DNA of 64,000 nt. Origin: Nymphaea colorata (Eukaryota; Streptophyta; Magnoliopsida; Nymphaeales; Nymphaeaceae). A program made the position numbers and the translations under genes. Below, piece after piece: positions 11,207-24,403 of the stretch; the stretch's first letter is position 1, and each line of letters starts with the position of its first letter. The stretch lies in NCBI RefSeq assembly GCF_008831285.2, contig NC_045143.1:2303503-2367502 (forward strand), given 5' to 3'. A model generated the notes under the pieces. The model did not search any database, was not told where the DNA came from, and saw nothing but the letters and a program-made list of their open reading frames with translations.

Positions 11207-13140
11207 GGATGGCTGGCTTGAGATCCACTAAACAGGAACCCAAGCCGAGTGTGGAAGTGGACCAGGTCATAACACTTTGGTATCAAAACCGGTTCAATAC
11301 TTGAACTTAAGGTCTCATACTTGCAAACACATACATCTAAAAAAGGGGGTGAAAATGTGATAGTTTAGTTTTATATCGAAGATTGAGAGTTTAGTCATTC
11401 TTGAATGACATATAAAGGGACTAATTAAGAGATATAATATCATGGTTCTTAGCATTTTTTGGAGAAGAACCTACGTTGTTAGGATCCGCCAAACCAGGAG
11501 CTCGAGCCTATGTTGGAGTTGACCCGATTCTTGACAAAGAAAGTCTGTCTGCAGAATGTTGTTTCCTCAGGAAAAAAAAAAAAAGTTGCAAAATTAAGCC
11601 ACTGGTCTGACTTGTTGCTTTTCTTAGTGTTCTAGAAGCAAAAAATAGTTGGATGTAGACTTCTTTTGTCGTGTGTCAAGTTTGGAGGTTCCTCTTACCA
11701 AGCCCATTACGACAGGTAACAAGAACTATCTTGTAGTCACATTGGGATAGTGCTATTTTAGCTTTCAATTTGCTCTGTGAGCCGAGTCGTATGAGTGATC
11801 CGTGGTTTTTTGCTCCTCCTTTTGGTGTTAAAGTTATAGAAGATCATAAAGACAATATTTGATGAGATCAACCATCTAATATTTGTTGGCAGACCAACTG
11901 AAAGTGATGATTCCTCGCTCAAGTTGATGAGGTTATGTCTCTTGAATTGTCTGGAAAAAAAAGGGAGTTGTGCTCTGCTCTGGTACCACTTTGATGCAAA
12001 TCTATGGTTGAGTTCACGGATAGGAAACTAAGGTTTCCGAAGAAAATGAGCAATGATAAAGCAATAAATGAGAAAAAAATAGATGAGAAAATTAAAGAGC
12101 AAGATAATCTCCTTAAGAATGATAATATTGGAAAGCAAAAATTATCCTGGTTAATGTAATTAACGAAATTAATAATTGCTTCTTAAGCTAAAATACAAGT
12201 CCATATAAACAACACAAGTATTAGATCTTAATGAGTGGAGTTCTACTTCAGTTTTTTCGGCACCAACTCAATAATTCTTTGTCCACATGACCATATGTTC
12301 CCTTATTTCCATTAAAATTTTCCAGCATCGCCAAGGATACGTCTGGTTAGATATGAAGATATCACGTTCAATGCACCTGCCAATATTTGTTCAAACGGTC
12401 TTTCCTACTTCTAAAACATGAAAGGAGAAGCAGGAAATTTCCCAAGTTAGGGCAGAACCAATATTTTTTTATTTTGAAATTTTAGTTAAGTTATTAATAG
12501 TGAAGGGTTTGGAATGAAAATCCAGAACTTTGCATTCTGGATTAACCCAGCAAAATCAATCACACATGCAGTCAATAAGAACTCTATCTATCTTCATTTA
12601 TGAACTATGTATCGTTTATGTTGGTTTTATTTTTTTAATTGAATTTAAACTATTAAACATATAATCGAATAACAGAAATAAAGTCATAAAAACATTACCC
12701 TAGCACAAATTTTGTCGTGATTATTCTAGACAAAGTTGGTATCATCTGTCTGAAAGATTGCAATTGATGAAACTTTTTGGAACAATATTCTCCTTTCCAC
12801 TTAATAATTTATGCTCCTGTTATGGATATGGGTGAAAAATCATTTCTTTTCACCTTGTCCGTTGAAACTAAGCGTGAAGAGACCGAGGTATGTCAAGAAT
12901 CAACCGAGTCTGTGCGTGACGACAAATGCAAGAAAAGAGACATTTGTTGTGGCCTGAATGGGTTAAGAACTCTATGTGGCCTCCAAGAATTGTCGATTAA
13001 GGGAGGAAATTTTTTTGTTTCTTTTAGTTGAATCAAGAGTCAACCCAGTAAACTTAGCCGACTTGTTGATTTAGAACCAACCAAGTGAGGCCAACTGCCG
13101 AACTTTGTTCATTGTGAATGTTATCATACTATTAATGAGT
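11207..13140. other. Spacer with no recognised gene
   Basis: The stretch is AT-rich with scattered stops in all frames. A phrase resembling a tRNA-iMet primer site (TTGGTATCAAAACC near 11277) is too degenerate to support a retroelement call. The open frame at 12777-13031 has no recognisable domain. Confidence 0.5.
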
Positions 13141-13493
13141 GGGGAGTTTGATGGCCTTGAATTTTGAATTAAGATTCTAAAAACAAAATTCCTCTTCAAA
13201 CTGGAATTGGAATGACAATTCCAGTTCTAGCTTTTTGTTCCATAGTCTGAAATTTTGATTCTAGAACTGAAAATGATGTGCTTGTTAAAACATGAATTAA
13301 AATTATAGAATTCCATGAAGAGAAATGAAAAAAATTTAAAATTCTGAGATCATAGTTTCATAATTCCAGAATTTTAAATGAGCCTATAGCTACTGAATCG
13401 AAATTCTTTGTTTGATAACGCAATTCTGATTTCTTCAAAAATGAGAATTTTGATTGTAGAATTCTACAACTCAGGCATCATCAAACACTCCCC
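13141..13493. mobile_element. MITE-like element with imperfect inverted ends
   Basis: The left end GGGGAGTTTGATGGCC and the reverse complement of the right end, GGGGAGTGTTTGATGATGCC, are imperfect inverted repeats. The interior is AT-rich and rich in self-complementary GAATTTT / AATTCTAGAA-type runs, as in hairpin-forming MITEs. No clear target site duplication was found, so class and exact ends are uncertain. Confidence 0.45.
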
Positions 13494-14800
13494 AGGAGTC
13501 GAAAGGATCTAGGGTTTTGGACCTATGAGTTTGGTTGCAAGCTAAGAATAGTTAAGATGGTTTTCGGCATTTGATCATGATCAAATACAGCTTTTGGGTT
13601 CACGTGTGTATGTCATATGAAAAAGATGAGTTTAGCCTTGAAAAAAGGTTAACAACTCATGGCCATGAAAAGAGGCCCAAAAGCTTCTTTATTCACCCGC
13701 TGGGTGCGTCTTGGGCTGTGCCGGGGCCTGAGTGAGGTATGATGCACCCATCAACTTAATGAAAGAAAATTATCACAAATGAAATGTGACAACTGGCCGC
13801 CTCTGAATGCAAGGCGACGTGATTGCGATCCAAACTTTCATTCCTATAGAAATCTGAATCCAGACTTCGCACTAGATATGCTAGTAAGATCGAGGCTGTG
13901 CAAAGGATGTATGTTCATGAATTCAACCAAGAGTTCAATTCGGTGATGGTATCTGGTTCTGAAGTTCTCTCTCTGAACCCACTGTCCTCATGCAATGCTT
14001 TTTCTGGAAGTCACAAATTCAATGCTGTGAGACATTATCATTTCCCATAAGATCAAAGCTGGGTATGCTCTCCATTGGGTGTCTGCCAATGTACACTCTT
14101 GATTGGCAACCTTTTTAAAGAAACTTTTTGTTGGGGAGACACCTTTTGGCCATAATCCCCAGAACAGATATGACTTTTTTAATTATTTTAGGTTGTCAGT
14201 CAGATAAAAGCCGACCTTTATTGTTGCCCCTAGCTCTAAAAGCTAAAATATCAGTTATCACAGTGCTTTCGTTTTGTGTCTGCAAAGTGGAGAACTTTTT
14301 CAAATTCAAAAGAAATTCTTAAAAGCATAAATTTTCAATGGTTCCAACAAGATCTGAGATTTAATTTGATGCCTCCCAAGTCGACAGCTTTTAGCAAAAG
14401 GGAGATGATATAGGGAAAATGAAACTTGTGAGCTTCACTCGCATTTTGGCTAAGGGTGGCCAAGACAGGAACGACTACTTGATACCTAAATGTCCTACTC
14501 GATAAGCAATTAAAGGAAAATAACGAACAGTTTAGCCAAATATCTCCCAAGAAAAGATACAAATGAATTAGGGGCACATCCAATTTTACATCAAAAGCAT
14601 CAAACAAAGAATTGTCGGCACTGGGATAAACATGTAGCTCCGCCTTTGGCTTCAACATGAAAGCTCAAAAGCTGCACTAGTTTGAGGCGTAGTGTAGATA
14701 ATGGAACAAAGAAAAATACAATAACACTAAATTCAAGACACTGATCGTTGTCAACTCAGATCAGAAACATGATGATACATGGAACCCAACCAGAGGCAAC
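13494..14800. other. Spacer and probable 3' UTR of the RABG2 gene
   Basis: No gene is recognised. The part closest to 14801 must contain the 3' UTR of the minus-strand RABG2 gene, whose end cannot be set from sequence. Confidence 0.4.
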
Positions 14801-16138
14801 TCAACATGCACAGCCTCCACTTTGCGGCTCTGCTTCAGAAACTGCCCTTGGCACACTCTGAAAGTAACTGCAGAAAAAAATAACCAAGGATCAGAACCAC
14901 AGCGACCGATATATAACATATAAAAAAAAATGATAAAAAACGGGAAGCTAATGCAGCAATGGAACAACAAAAGGCAGCAAGTTAGTACGAGCATTTCTTT
15001 ACCCAGCTCCATCAAAATGAAAATCTTCAATTAGGTCATGCCAGTCAGCCCAAAACAAGTTCTTGGTTAAATCATCCAAACATGAAAAGAAAAGAAAATT
15101 CACATACTTGTAATTTTATGATGATATATGACTCATAAAACAGAGTTTGAGGCAGCTCTTTAAGCCTCACAGATTATGAGATAGGAGACGAGTGTTTCCA
15201 TGTAGTATGTGACGTGAATTTTAATTTTTATGTCATATGATTAGATCTCAGCTATGCAAAATGATGTACAATATAGACAGAATTAGGAAGAGGCTTGTTT
15301 CAGTCATTCCGACAGAAACCAACAAGAGCTACCTGTAGGTTACACTAAACCAGTGATAATTCTCAGATTGCTATACAAAAATATTATAAAGCCGCACATA
15401 AGCAAACCTTCAAGATCAAGTAACAAAGTTTTACAATTCACAACGAAGTTGCAAACTTGACACATGAAAATATAAGCGTTACACATCATAAATGTGACAC
15501 ACCTCTTCATGCAGGGATGGATAAAGTTCAACTCATTTACAAACAGAAAAGCAAAAGTGTCCTGAATGAAGCTACAATTATAAAAGTACACTACTCTATA
15601 TTGAAAGGAGAGCAGTGAACACGAATTCAATACTGCATGACCTTACTGATGCTAAATGGGCTCAAAAAACCATAATAGTTTGTGATCATCCATGTTTGCA
15701 TTTAATTGTCAAAAACAAGACCTGGTAATTGAGTCGTAATTGCACAATGAAGCTTGAAACATAGTTCAAAATCTTCCAAGATAATGAATCTATCATTTTT
15801 AATGTTATTCTGAAAACAAAATTCCGAAGAAAACAAGGACATAAAATTGATTATACGCATTTGTAAGCTGACCAAAGAAAATGATAGGTTACATTTGAAA
15901 ATCACCCTATCAATATTTCAAATATCATTATTGCAGGTTGACCATGCTTCATTTGTTAACTAAAGTTAATTTTAGCATAAAAGGGCAAAGCCAAGTGAAA
16001 ATTTACCAAGTCCAAAATGGGGTCCAGAAAAAGAGGGATGTGCTTTACAGGGAACAGGATGGCACAGGGAGGAAAAGAAAAAGCAAACAAACTGCCAGAA
16101 CCAACGAAAAGGAAAAGCCATAGGTGCAAAACCAACAC

Positions 16139-16183
<45 letters not shown>

Positions 16184-18800
16184 GTTTGTGCCAAGAAACC
16201 GCATTTACCACCTCGTTTGTTTGACCTGCAGCAATTATCAAATTCAAAAACTTGAGCAAACAAAGGCTGCAGAGGAACATTAATCTCCACCTGAGAACAC
16301 CTAACCTAAGAAAGAAACAGAGATTTCAGGATTTCACTAGAAAAAGGATCACAAACAGTTCTATGTCATGCTCCAGTGCCATGATATTTCTTCAGATTTT
16401 GAAGAAAGATGAAAATCTGTGTGCCTTCTAATTGACAAGAAAAATGCATGGTCCAAGAAAGCTCCAACATGAAAATGAAAAAGCACGTGCAACGCCACAA
16501 TCAGAATCCATTAGTGTGGAAACAATCACTAACATGTCTTGCGCACGATCACTGGCAAGTGCATTTTTCGCTATGCAGAAGAATGCATCATCAATATTGA
16601 TGTCCTCTTTTGCAGATGTTTCAAAATAGGGTATATTCCCCTTTGCGGCACACCAGTCCTTGGCTTTTCTTTCAGATACCTAAAGATTTTCACATTTGAA
16701 TTAGACAAGTATATCAAATAGAAGGGCAATAAAGAATAATGTCCAAGTACTCACCACTCTGCTGTTCCCCCCATCTATGTCAACTTTATTCCCAAGTAGT
16801 ATAAATGGGAATGTCTGGGGATCCGTGGGGCTTGCCTGCAACATATTCAAATTCATCAACAACACAATCACCTGCCACTGCCAGGTCCAAACCTAATCCC
16901 ATGGAGATGATAAATCCTTCTAAGGGAACAAAACTGTTCTGCTAGGCATTAAAAAATCAGACAATTTCACCAATGAAGTACCCCAAGTTCTGCCGCTAAC
17001 GCACAAAGAAGCATTTTAGCTACTACATCAAAGGTCTATTGCTTGTTAAACAAAAAGATTATTCCCGTTTCATGTCCTCTTCTCTCTTGTCACTTCAAAC
17101 AAATAAGCTTAAATCTATTTTGATCATTCACCCAGTAATAAGATGAACTTCTCCTTTTTTAGCAGAAAATGAAATAAAAGCTACCTGATTAAGAAATTCT
17201 GTGTGCCAATTGTCAAGATTGTCAAATGACTTCAACACATTCACATCATAAACAAGAACGCAGCAATCTGCCCCTCTATAAAATGCAACTCCAAGACTTT
17301 GAAATCGCTCCTGCCCAGCTGTATCCCATATCTGCCACAAATGTAGAATATTTCAAGTCAAGAATCAAGAATAAAGGTTTTATAAGACTAGTTTTTGAAG
17401 TTCAAGCGAATCCAGATAAGTGGGACAACTTTGTACTTTAGAGTATACTGCCCCGACAGAGGAATATAATATGCCAGCTTACCTACTTTCTGGAAGAAAA
17501 AAAACCAATCACCTATTAATAAGCACCCGAGAAAGATACAAAATTCACTCACTTGAAGGGTTACAAGCCTATCCTCAACCTGAAGTTCCTTTGTGACAAA
17601 ATCTGCTCCGATGGTTGCTTTGTATTGGTTGCTGAATTTCTTGTGCACATATATGTTGATCAGTTAAGGAGTTACTACCATCTACCGTTCAGATAAATAA
17701 GACAATAGGCAGCTCAAGATGTGCATTGAGATTCAATGAGTAATAAATGAACAAGACAAAGCTGGATATCTAATCCCGTTAAAATAATAACCAATTTTGA
17801 GATCATAGAACCATTTGAACGTGATCAGTTACTTGTGTGCGCGACAGATCACAAGTTTGTCGACACAAAGAATTAGCATAGACAGTGGCCTAAAAGCGGT
17901 TCAAATCGAGCTCATGAAAGCAGTAGCCGACATAAATAAGTGAAGATGCAAATAAAAAATATAATCTCAAATCATATAATAACGATTAGTTGCGCAAACT
18001 TTTCAAACGCTTCAAGAAGGAGCTCCATTCACTAAGCTCGCTAATTATCTGAGACCAGAGAAATTAAATCTGAAACCAGCTTCGAATTATGCCACGACTA
18101 GTATGAGTACACCAAACTGAATATCTCGAGTGAACCAAAAATAAATTCGACTCAAGTTGGTCTAGTCGCTCTTTTATGCCGATCTACTCTGTAAATCACC
18201 ATTTCACTCACTACATATCGACACTAACAACCCATTTGTCTCACTAAAAGTTTGAACCTACAGTTTCCTTCATATTTTGACCGGGAGCACCAAAACTAAA
18301 CATAATATCGGGAAGAATGTTGATGTCAATCTGTATTTGGTTGTTTACTTCAATATTTCAATTAGAAAAACATGTAATAGCAACATCAAGAACCGAGTAG
18401 AGAAACATCGTCAGAGCAATCAAAACTCGCACTTGAGATCCCAACCGTCAAACAACGAAACAACAATTCACAAAAATAAGACGGAAGACCAATTCACTAT
18501 TGAATCTTCGACGAAAATAAAAGGCGACCCAGAAATTCATCTGTTCCCAAACCAGAGAACGAACAACAAGGGAGATCCAGAAGAACCAGCCACCAAAAGG
18601 ATACTGATTCATCAACGAAGTCTTTCCCACCCTGAAAACCAAAAACACAACGGAGGTCCATGAGTTGTATAGCCCGACATCAACAACCCCATAAAATAAC
18701 CAACACACACACACAGAGGGGGGGGAGAGAGAGAGAAAAAGATTTACCCGCTATCACCGAGGACGATGACCTTGAGGAGAGTTCTTCTGCGCATTGACAT
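14801..18800 (-). CDS. Rab7 small GTPase, RABG2-like
   Basis: Seven exons: 18800-18748, 18631-18605, 17652-17553, 17331-17185, 16835-16755, 16679-16534, 14867-14801 (621 nt, 206 aa, the usual Rab7 length). GTPase motifs are intact: P-loop GDSGVGKT (15-22), WDTAGQE with catalytic Q67, NKVD (125-128), ETSAK (156-160). The C-terminus ends Cys-Ala-Cys, a double geranylgeranylation signal. Rab7 proteins act on late endosomes and the vacuole in membrane fusion. The tail DIYFQSVP...GGCAC matches the Arabidopsis RABG2 tail as I remember it, rather than the longer RABG3 tail. All joins keep frame. Exon 2 to exon 3 does so only through a U12-type intron with GT-AT ends (see separate entry); the other introns are GT-AG. 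The last intron (14868-16533) is the longest and holds a CT microsatellite. Confidence 0.93.
16142..16181. repeat. (CT)n microsatellite in RABG2 intron 6
   Basis: Uninterrupted CT repeat of 40 bp inside the last RABG2 intron. Confidence 0.95.
17653..18604 (-). other. U12-type intron with GT-AT termini in the RABG2 gene
   Basis: The 5' splice site after ...ATGAATCA reads GTATCCTTT, an exact U12-type donor. Near the other end TCCTTAAC, a consensus U12 branch site, is followed 10-11 nt later by ...AACAT|ATATGTGCAC. Joining CA to ATATGTG gives Gln-Tyr-Val, restoring the conserved MNQYV-KKF Rab7 segment in frame. Neither a nearby AC (GT-AC) nor the next AG (GT-AG, at CACAAG) preserves the frame. 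Length is 952 nt. The exact boundary is inferred from frame and family alignment, not from transcripts. Confidence 0.8.
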
Positions 18801-21800
18801 CTTGGTGTCAATGCAGAAGAAGATGAAGAGGAGGAGGCAGAAGAAGGAACTCGAATCACGCTGGTGATGAGAGAAGACAACAATGAGGAGGTGTAAACGG
18901 GTTGGATTCGGGTCACCAATAATACATAGCAAATTCATTTTAGATCGGGTCTAGTACAACTCTAAATCCTCAAAACCATATCCGATCCATTTTTTGTTAA
19001 CGTAAACCCCTTCGAACGGTATACCATGACCGAACACGAGAGAGAGAGACCAAGCTTTTGGGCGAACATGAGAAACATTTCTTCTATTGGTTATATGTTG
19101 GTAGTAATTTGTTATAGCAACTAATATGCATCAATATTGATAACATTAGTATAAATAGATACAAAACTTCATAAAATGTAAAAACTAAGAAAGACATTAT
19201 TTTTCATGTCTGACTCTAAATCCAATTATATGAGTTGATAAAAATAAAATTAGACCTTTTAATCTTAAACTTTTATAGAATCTATTTTGTAACACAAGCA
19301 TTTGATTTTAATCTTAAACTCCTATAGAATCTATTTTGTATCTAAAAAAACAGCATTTGGCACTCGTCAGTGGTATATTTTAATGCAGGCCTTGTTAAAA
19401 AAGGATTTGGAGGGGGATGCATTGTAAGAATAATGACAAAAATACCGTTTATGTTATTTTTAGCACTAAATTTTAGAATTTTGGTCATTCAACAACTATT
19501 GGCACACGACAGCATATAAAAGGTTTTTCAGAGCTCGTTTAACCAAATCCTTTTATGTTCTCTTGGATTATAGCCGAATCTAAACATTTACCAAATTTGA
19601 AACATAATCAGATCCCTTCTAATTGGATTTCGATTTAGACATGGATTGAAATCCTAACTTTTTAACACCAAACTCAGTTCCAACTAACATAAGATCGGAC
19701 GTTTCTTTGCAATTGTGCTCAATGTTTGTCGGATCAAGGTTCAATATCAGATTCAACCGTAACAAATTATAATCCAATTATTGATAAATTTTTTGTAATA
19801 CAATATCTAAGTGGATTCAAAATCGGATCTTCATTTATGCATGGATCCCTGAATTCAACTGAAAGACCAAGTGGCTTGTTCACGTGGTACAGGTAAAAAA
19901 GGAAAAGATCGTGCAAATTCAGAAGCCGCTCATCTTCACATGCACCGAGAAAGCACTGTGCATTATCAACCCCACCAGTTCACGAGTTCCGGCGACCACG
20001 TGGAGAAAAAGGAAACACAGACAAAGGTGATTTATGGAAGAGATAAAAGGTCATGTGGTTGGAGCGATCATGAATTCAAGAAAAGAATGAAAACCAATCA
20101 TGCATCTTTCTATAATTGAAAAATATTGTCCCTCATCCAAGAAAAATTAGATCACACACTGTGCTGTAAATATAGTTGCCTGAACTTAAAGCTAAAATCA
20201 GGTTTTCACAAAGTGAATAAACCCCTCGCAACGGCTTAGGCGGCAAACCGCTTGTGCCAAACTTCTTCTGGTTTAAATTTTTTGAGATCATTAACATGCA
20301 AGTTGAAGCATGACGGAGGCACCTTGGCCTAACTTTTCGCTTTTGCCAACCAAACCTTACCTGCAAGTAGCATAGGGTACCGATCAGCAGCTCTTGAAAA
20401 TGATGTGTCCAACGTCCAGGCATTGAAAGCAAACCCTGTAAACTAGTCAGGCAAGCGTTTAGCAGGGGCTCGATTTTCATAAAACATAACTTTCCACTTT
20501 TGCCAACCAAACCTGACATGCAAGGAGCTTGAAGTCCAAGGTCTATTACATGTGATATGTGGACATCAATCAATTAGAATTGGTAGGTACCAAGAAACTG
20601 GCTTCTGGAAATCTTCTCACGAGCTTTCATGTTGTGCTTAGCTTAAGGTTGCTTCTTAGACGCCCAAGAGAGGGGTTGAGCATAATTTGTGGGACCAGAC
20701 TAAAAGGCCAACCTTTTGCTGTGGTTAAGGGTGGAGCCAGAAGTTTTGTGTTGCATGGGTCAAACTATAGTTTCAAAATTTTGACAGGGACAGAAATAAA
20801 TATTTTTAAAATTTTTTATATATATTAAATTAAAAAATTTTAGATTTACATATAAATTTTTAAAGTTTTTAAAATCTGAGGGCGGGCCAAAACCCCTGCC
20901 CGTGCCTCCTTCCCTCTGCCCCATCCTAATGGGGTCCAACTCTTGCCTCATAACCTTGGGAATAGGGAGAAGAAATTGGATCTTTGACTTTTGGTTTGCT
21001 TTTGAAGGGGTTAAGCCCCCAAACTAGGGTTACCAATTTTTTTTGTAGCATTTGGATGCCTCAAAACTAGATTCGAAGAAAACCTAATTTTGATGAAACT
21101 CGGTTTTGTAAAATAGAGTGAAAAACTTGGTTTGCTCATGTTATTAGAAAAACATGTTTTGGCCTTTGGGTGCATAAATTAGACAGACAAGGTTTAAAAG
21201 CCTTGGTTTTTATAGAACTATGTTTGGGTTGGATGAGGGTGTCCTCTCAACTTATTTGTGCAATGAATGGCATTATAACACATGCATATAATATACTATA
21301 GAGTTTATATGTGTGTGTATGTGTGCTTAGTATTTATGAGGATTCAAAAATGTCACATGCAAAAAGAGCTAAAAGTTGAAAATTCATTGTCGAAAGCACA
21401 ATATCGATTGCCTAAAGCACCATAACTAATTGTTGCATTATAAACTATTTGGTAACATTTTCTTAGCAATCGATTCTTAAATTTTAACTATCCAGCAACA
21501 TCAGTATGTTATATTTGATTATTCAAATTCAATGGAAACCAACACATCTAATGGCGTCATATAGGCAAAATGTGGACCCATTGATAATATATATATTTTT
21601 TTCTGAACAGTATCAGCCTATTGAAAACATGAGCGTAGATAAATGTATTTTTGAAAAGGAGATCAGTTTCGCAAAAAATATCGATGGTCGGTTGGGTTTA
21701 GTTGGCCGTTGCTTTCTGTGTGACCTGTTGATGGGCCCTCCTGTATTTATGTCGGTTAAGAAAGGGACTAGCCGTTGACGTAATTCAGTTTAAAAAGAGA

Positions 21801-22114
21801 ACAACACCGTTCTGGTTATTAATGTAAAAGAGGGTTCAAGTACGTAAAGCATCTCCACTTCCAAGAGAATGGGTTTTTAACGTGTAAAGATAAGACAATT
21901 TCCTAAATAATAGGAAGTCATTAATAATGAACATATTATATGTAGTAATGTAGTTCATTTTTTTAATTATGTGTAAATACAGAAGTTTGTACACATTCAC
22001 ATGTGTGTGCACTTCTTTGATAGTGGTAGGGGTGGAGCAAAAATTTGTTGAGCGAATGGAATTAGTTAATCTTAATAAAAACCAAAATATATAAGACATG
22101 TAAAATTTTTTAAA
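18801..22114. other. Spacer between RABG2 and TH1, first part
   Basis: The first 200 bp must hold the RABG2 5' UTR and promoter. From about 19200 to 19860 the sequence is AT-rich with repeated ATCTAAACT / GGATTTCGATTTAG-type phrases resembling the remnant at about 61987-62342. At 20330-20520 a phrase around CTTTTGCCAACCAAACCT occurs twice. The 146-codon minus-strand frame at 20133-20573 only spans these repeats. No gene is recognised. Confidence 0.5.
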
Positions 22115-22645
22115 CAACGAGTCGAGTTCGACTCATGAACGAGTTCGAGCCGAGTCATTTGCTTAACAAGTCGAGCTCGAGTTCATGAGTCGACTCGTTC
22201 AAATAACCAAGTTGAGTTCAAGTTCAACACGTAACTACGGAGTCGAGCTTGAGCCTCAATCGAGTTTGTCGAGCATTAATCAATATATTCAAACGAGTTT
22301 ACGAGTTTGTCGAGCTCGAACTCAACAAGTCACGATGAATATCAATGATGAATATCAATTCCATTCAAACGAGTTTGTCGAGCTTTAATCGAGTCGAGCT
22401 CAAACTCAACTCGTAACGATGAATATCAATTCTATTTAAACTATTTTGTCGAACCTTAGTCGAGTCGAGCTTGAGCTCAACACGTAACTGTCAAGTCGAG
22501 CTTGAGCTCAACACGTAACTGTCAAGTCGAGCTTGAGCTGCTTCCATCGAGCTATTCTCGAACTTGAGCTGAGTCGAGCTCAAAGTTTCATTAGTCGAGT
22601 TCCAGCTGACTGAACTCTTGCTCATTTGGGCTCGTGGTTCACCCA
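22115..22645. repeat. Degenerate GAGTCGAGCTCGAG-type satellite
   Basis: The block is built of variants of GAGTCGAGCTTGAGCTCAA and ACGAGTTTGTCGAGC, many partly palindromic, with units such as AACACGTAACTGTCAAGTCG repeated in tandem (about 22470-22530) and CGATGAATATCAATT-type units (about 22330-22430). It has no coding potential. Similar low-complexity blocks are common in plant intergenic DNA and may be transposon-derived. Confidence 0.8.
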
Positions 22646-24304
22646 TAGTCTCATGTTAGGACCTAAAATAAGCCTTGATTCCAAACTCCCTAAGACTCAC
22701 AATTTCAAGTTTTCACTTCGGAGATCTACCCTTATAAGAGTAATCTTCACGTAAAATCTCTCTCTTTAATAACTTTTCAAATTTTCTTTTCCCTTTTGTT
22801 AAGTCTGAATTTATAAGTCATGTGGAGTTCATAAAAGTTTGATAGCTCATTTTTTGTGGCAAGACAAGCAACGGTGATCTCATAGTTTGCTTTTAACAAG
22901 ACAAACCGAGTCGAACAACGAGCAGCTTTGCTTGTTTGCCGCTAAAATCTTGGCCATAGTTTGCAAAAGTTAGTACTGTCTATTGCAACCAACAAAAAAA
23001 TTTGGGGTTTCCTTCGGAATGATAAGTACGGCTAAATGCGAGCACAGATTTTATCGGTGGAGTCCGCTGAATACGACCACCAAAATGCGATATCAGAATG
23101 TCTGCAACAGCTGAAATGTAAAATATCACAATCCCTTGGGAAACGGATTCACAGATTGGTTGTCAGAAGACTCGAAAAGAAGCTTTTGCAGGTTGGGGTC
23201 TTCAGTTCGAGGCAAACCACGACTCGCCAAGCTGGAGTTCAGGTGGTGAAAGGTTGAGGTACAGCTGGTCGGAAGCCGGCGGTCGATCGTTGGTCGGCGA
23301 AGAGCTTTTCGTATAGGGTAAGGAACTCCCTCTCTCTCTCTCGCAGACGAGCACACACACAAAAGTACTGAGCAATTGGATATGCAGAGGACCTGTTTGT
23401 TCAAAAAATCCTAACCAGATTATTTAGGTTTTTTTGTTAATCCAAGGCACAAGGAGTTTGGAGCAGAGTGTAGGGTGCCAGATTGTGTTATGTCAATAGT
23501 TGGCTCTTTAGTAGCAGTTTTTTGAATTGGTTGTAGCTGAAGAACTCCATAGTTTCTTCGTTCTTGACTGTGACTTGGTGACTTGAACTATATGTCTTGT
23601 ACCAGATTGAAGGAGTTACTGCCCATTGACCGATCATGCCATGAAGGATGCGAAGGGTTTATAGGTGGCAGTTTAAGACTTTAAGTTGTGAGGCGGGTGA
23701 ACAAAGATGAGTGATCGGATGGTGCTATTGGCCGTGGTATTTTTCTCAGATATGCACCATTCGTGTTCCTGCAGTTATTATGCAGCATTTCCTATTCTTC
23801 TGCAAGGATTAAACTTGCCTAATCTTCTTATCATTGAAAAACCACCCCGTACCAGGCCTTGATCTTTTGCTTTTTCTGTACATTTTTTAGCAGGATGTTG
23901 TTTAAATTTTCATTCTTGACAGAAATGTGCAGATAATATATTCTTCTGCCTCAATGATATAGCAATTTGTAGTTGCTGGGATAGGGCCAGTTTAAGTTCA
24001 TGGCCACCTTCTTATCTTGTGGCAGACAGTGTAGGTGCCATGCTTAGTTGCCACAAGAATCTCTGCCCTTTTCATTTTCGTGGCATCGGAGAGACTTGTT
24101 TGATAGTATATCAGGTTGTAAACTTGGTGTGAATCATGAGAAGCTTTTCTTAGGATATGTTTAAACCCTGAATCCTAGTTATTGATATGATGAACCAAAA
24201 AAATTGATTTTTTTTCCTCTTGGTCTTCTATGACAACGATTCAGAATATTTGTATACATTTTTTGTATACAAATCTAAACTAATTTTTAATTTCTTCTGG
24301 ACAG
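22646..24304. other. TH1: Region upstream of TH1, probable promoter and 5' UTR exon
   Basis: A donor-like AGG|GTAAGG at 23317/23318 and an acceptor TTCTTCTGGACAG ending at 24304 could bound a 5' UTR intron. An alternative first coding exon starts at ATG 23036 and ends at CAG|GTTGGG (23191), which joins in phase 0 to 24305. Its 52 residues do not resemble a known TH1 N-terminus, so this exon is doubtful. Confidence 0.35.
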
Positions 24305-24403
24305 AACTGCTCTTCAGGACACCATATCCAACCTCCTTCAGGCAGGCTGCAATTAGCTGAAAGTTTCACCAAACATTTGAGACCTCTACGAGCTAACATA
24401 AAG

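Noticed and set aside
20133-20573. 146-codon minus-strand open frame
   Set aside because: No domain, and its length is explained by duplicated low-complexity sequence.
23036-23191. Phase-compatible first coding exon for TH1
   Set aside because: The 52 residues are unlike a transit peptide or known TH1 N-terminus; phase match alone has a one-in-three chance. Kept only as a possibility in the TH1 upstream entry.
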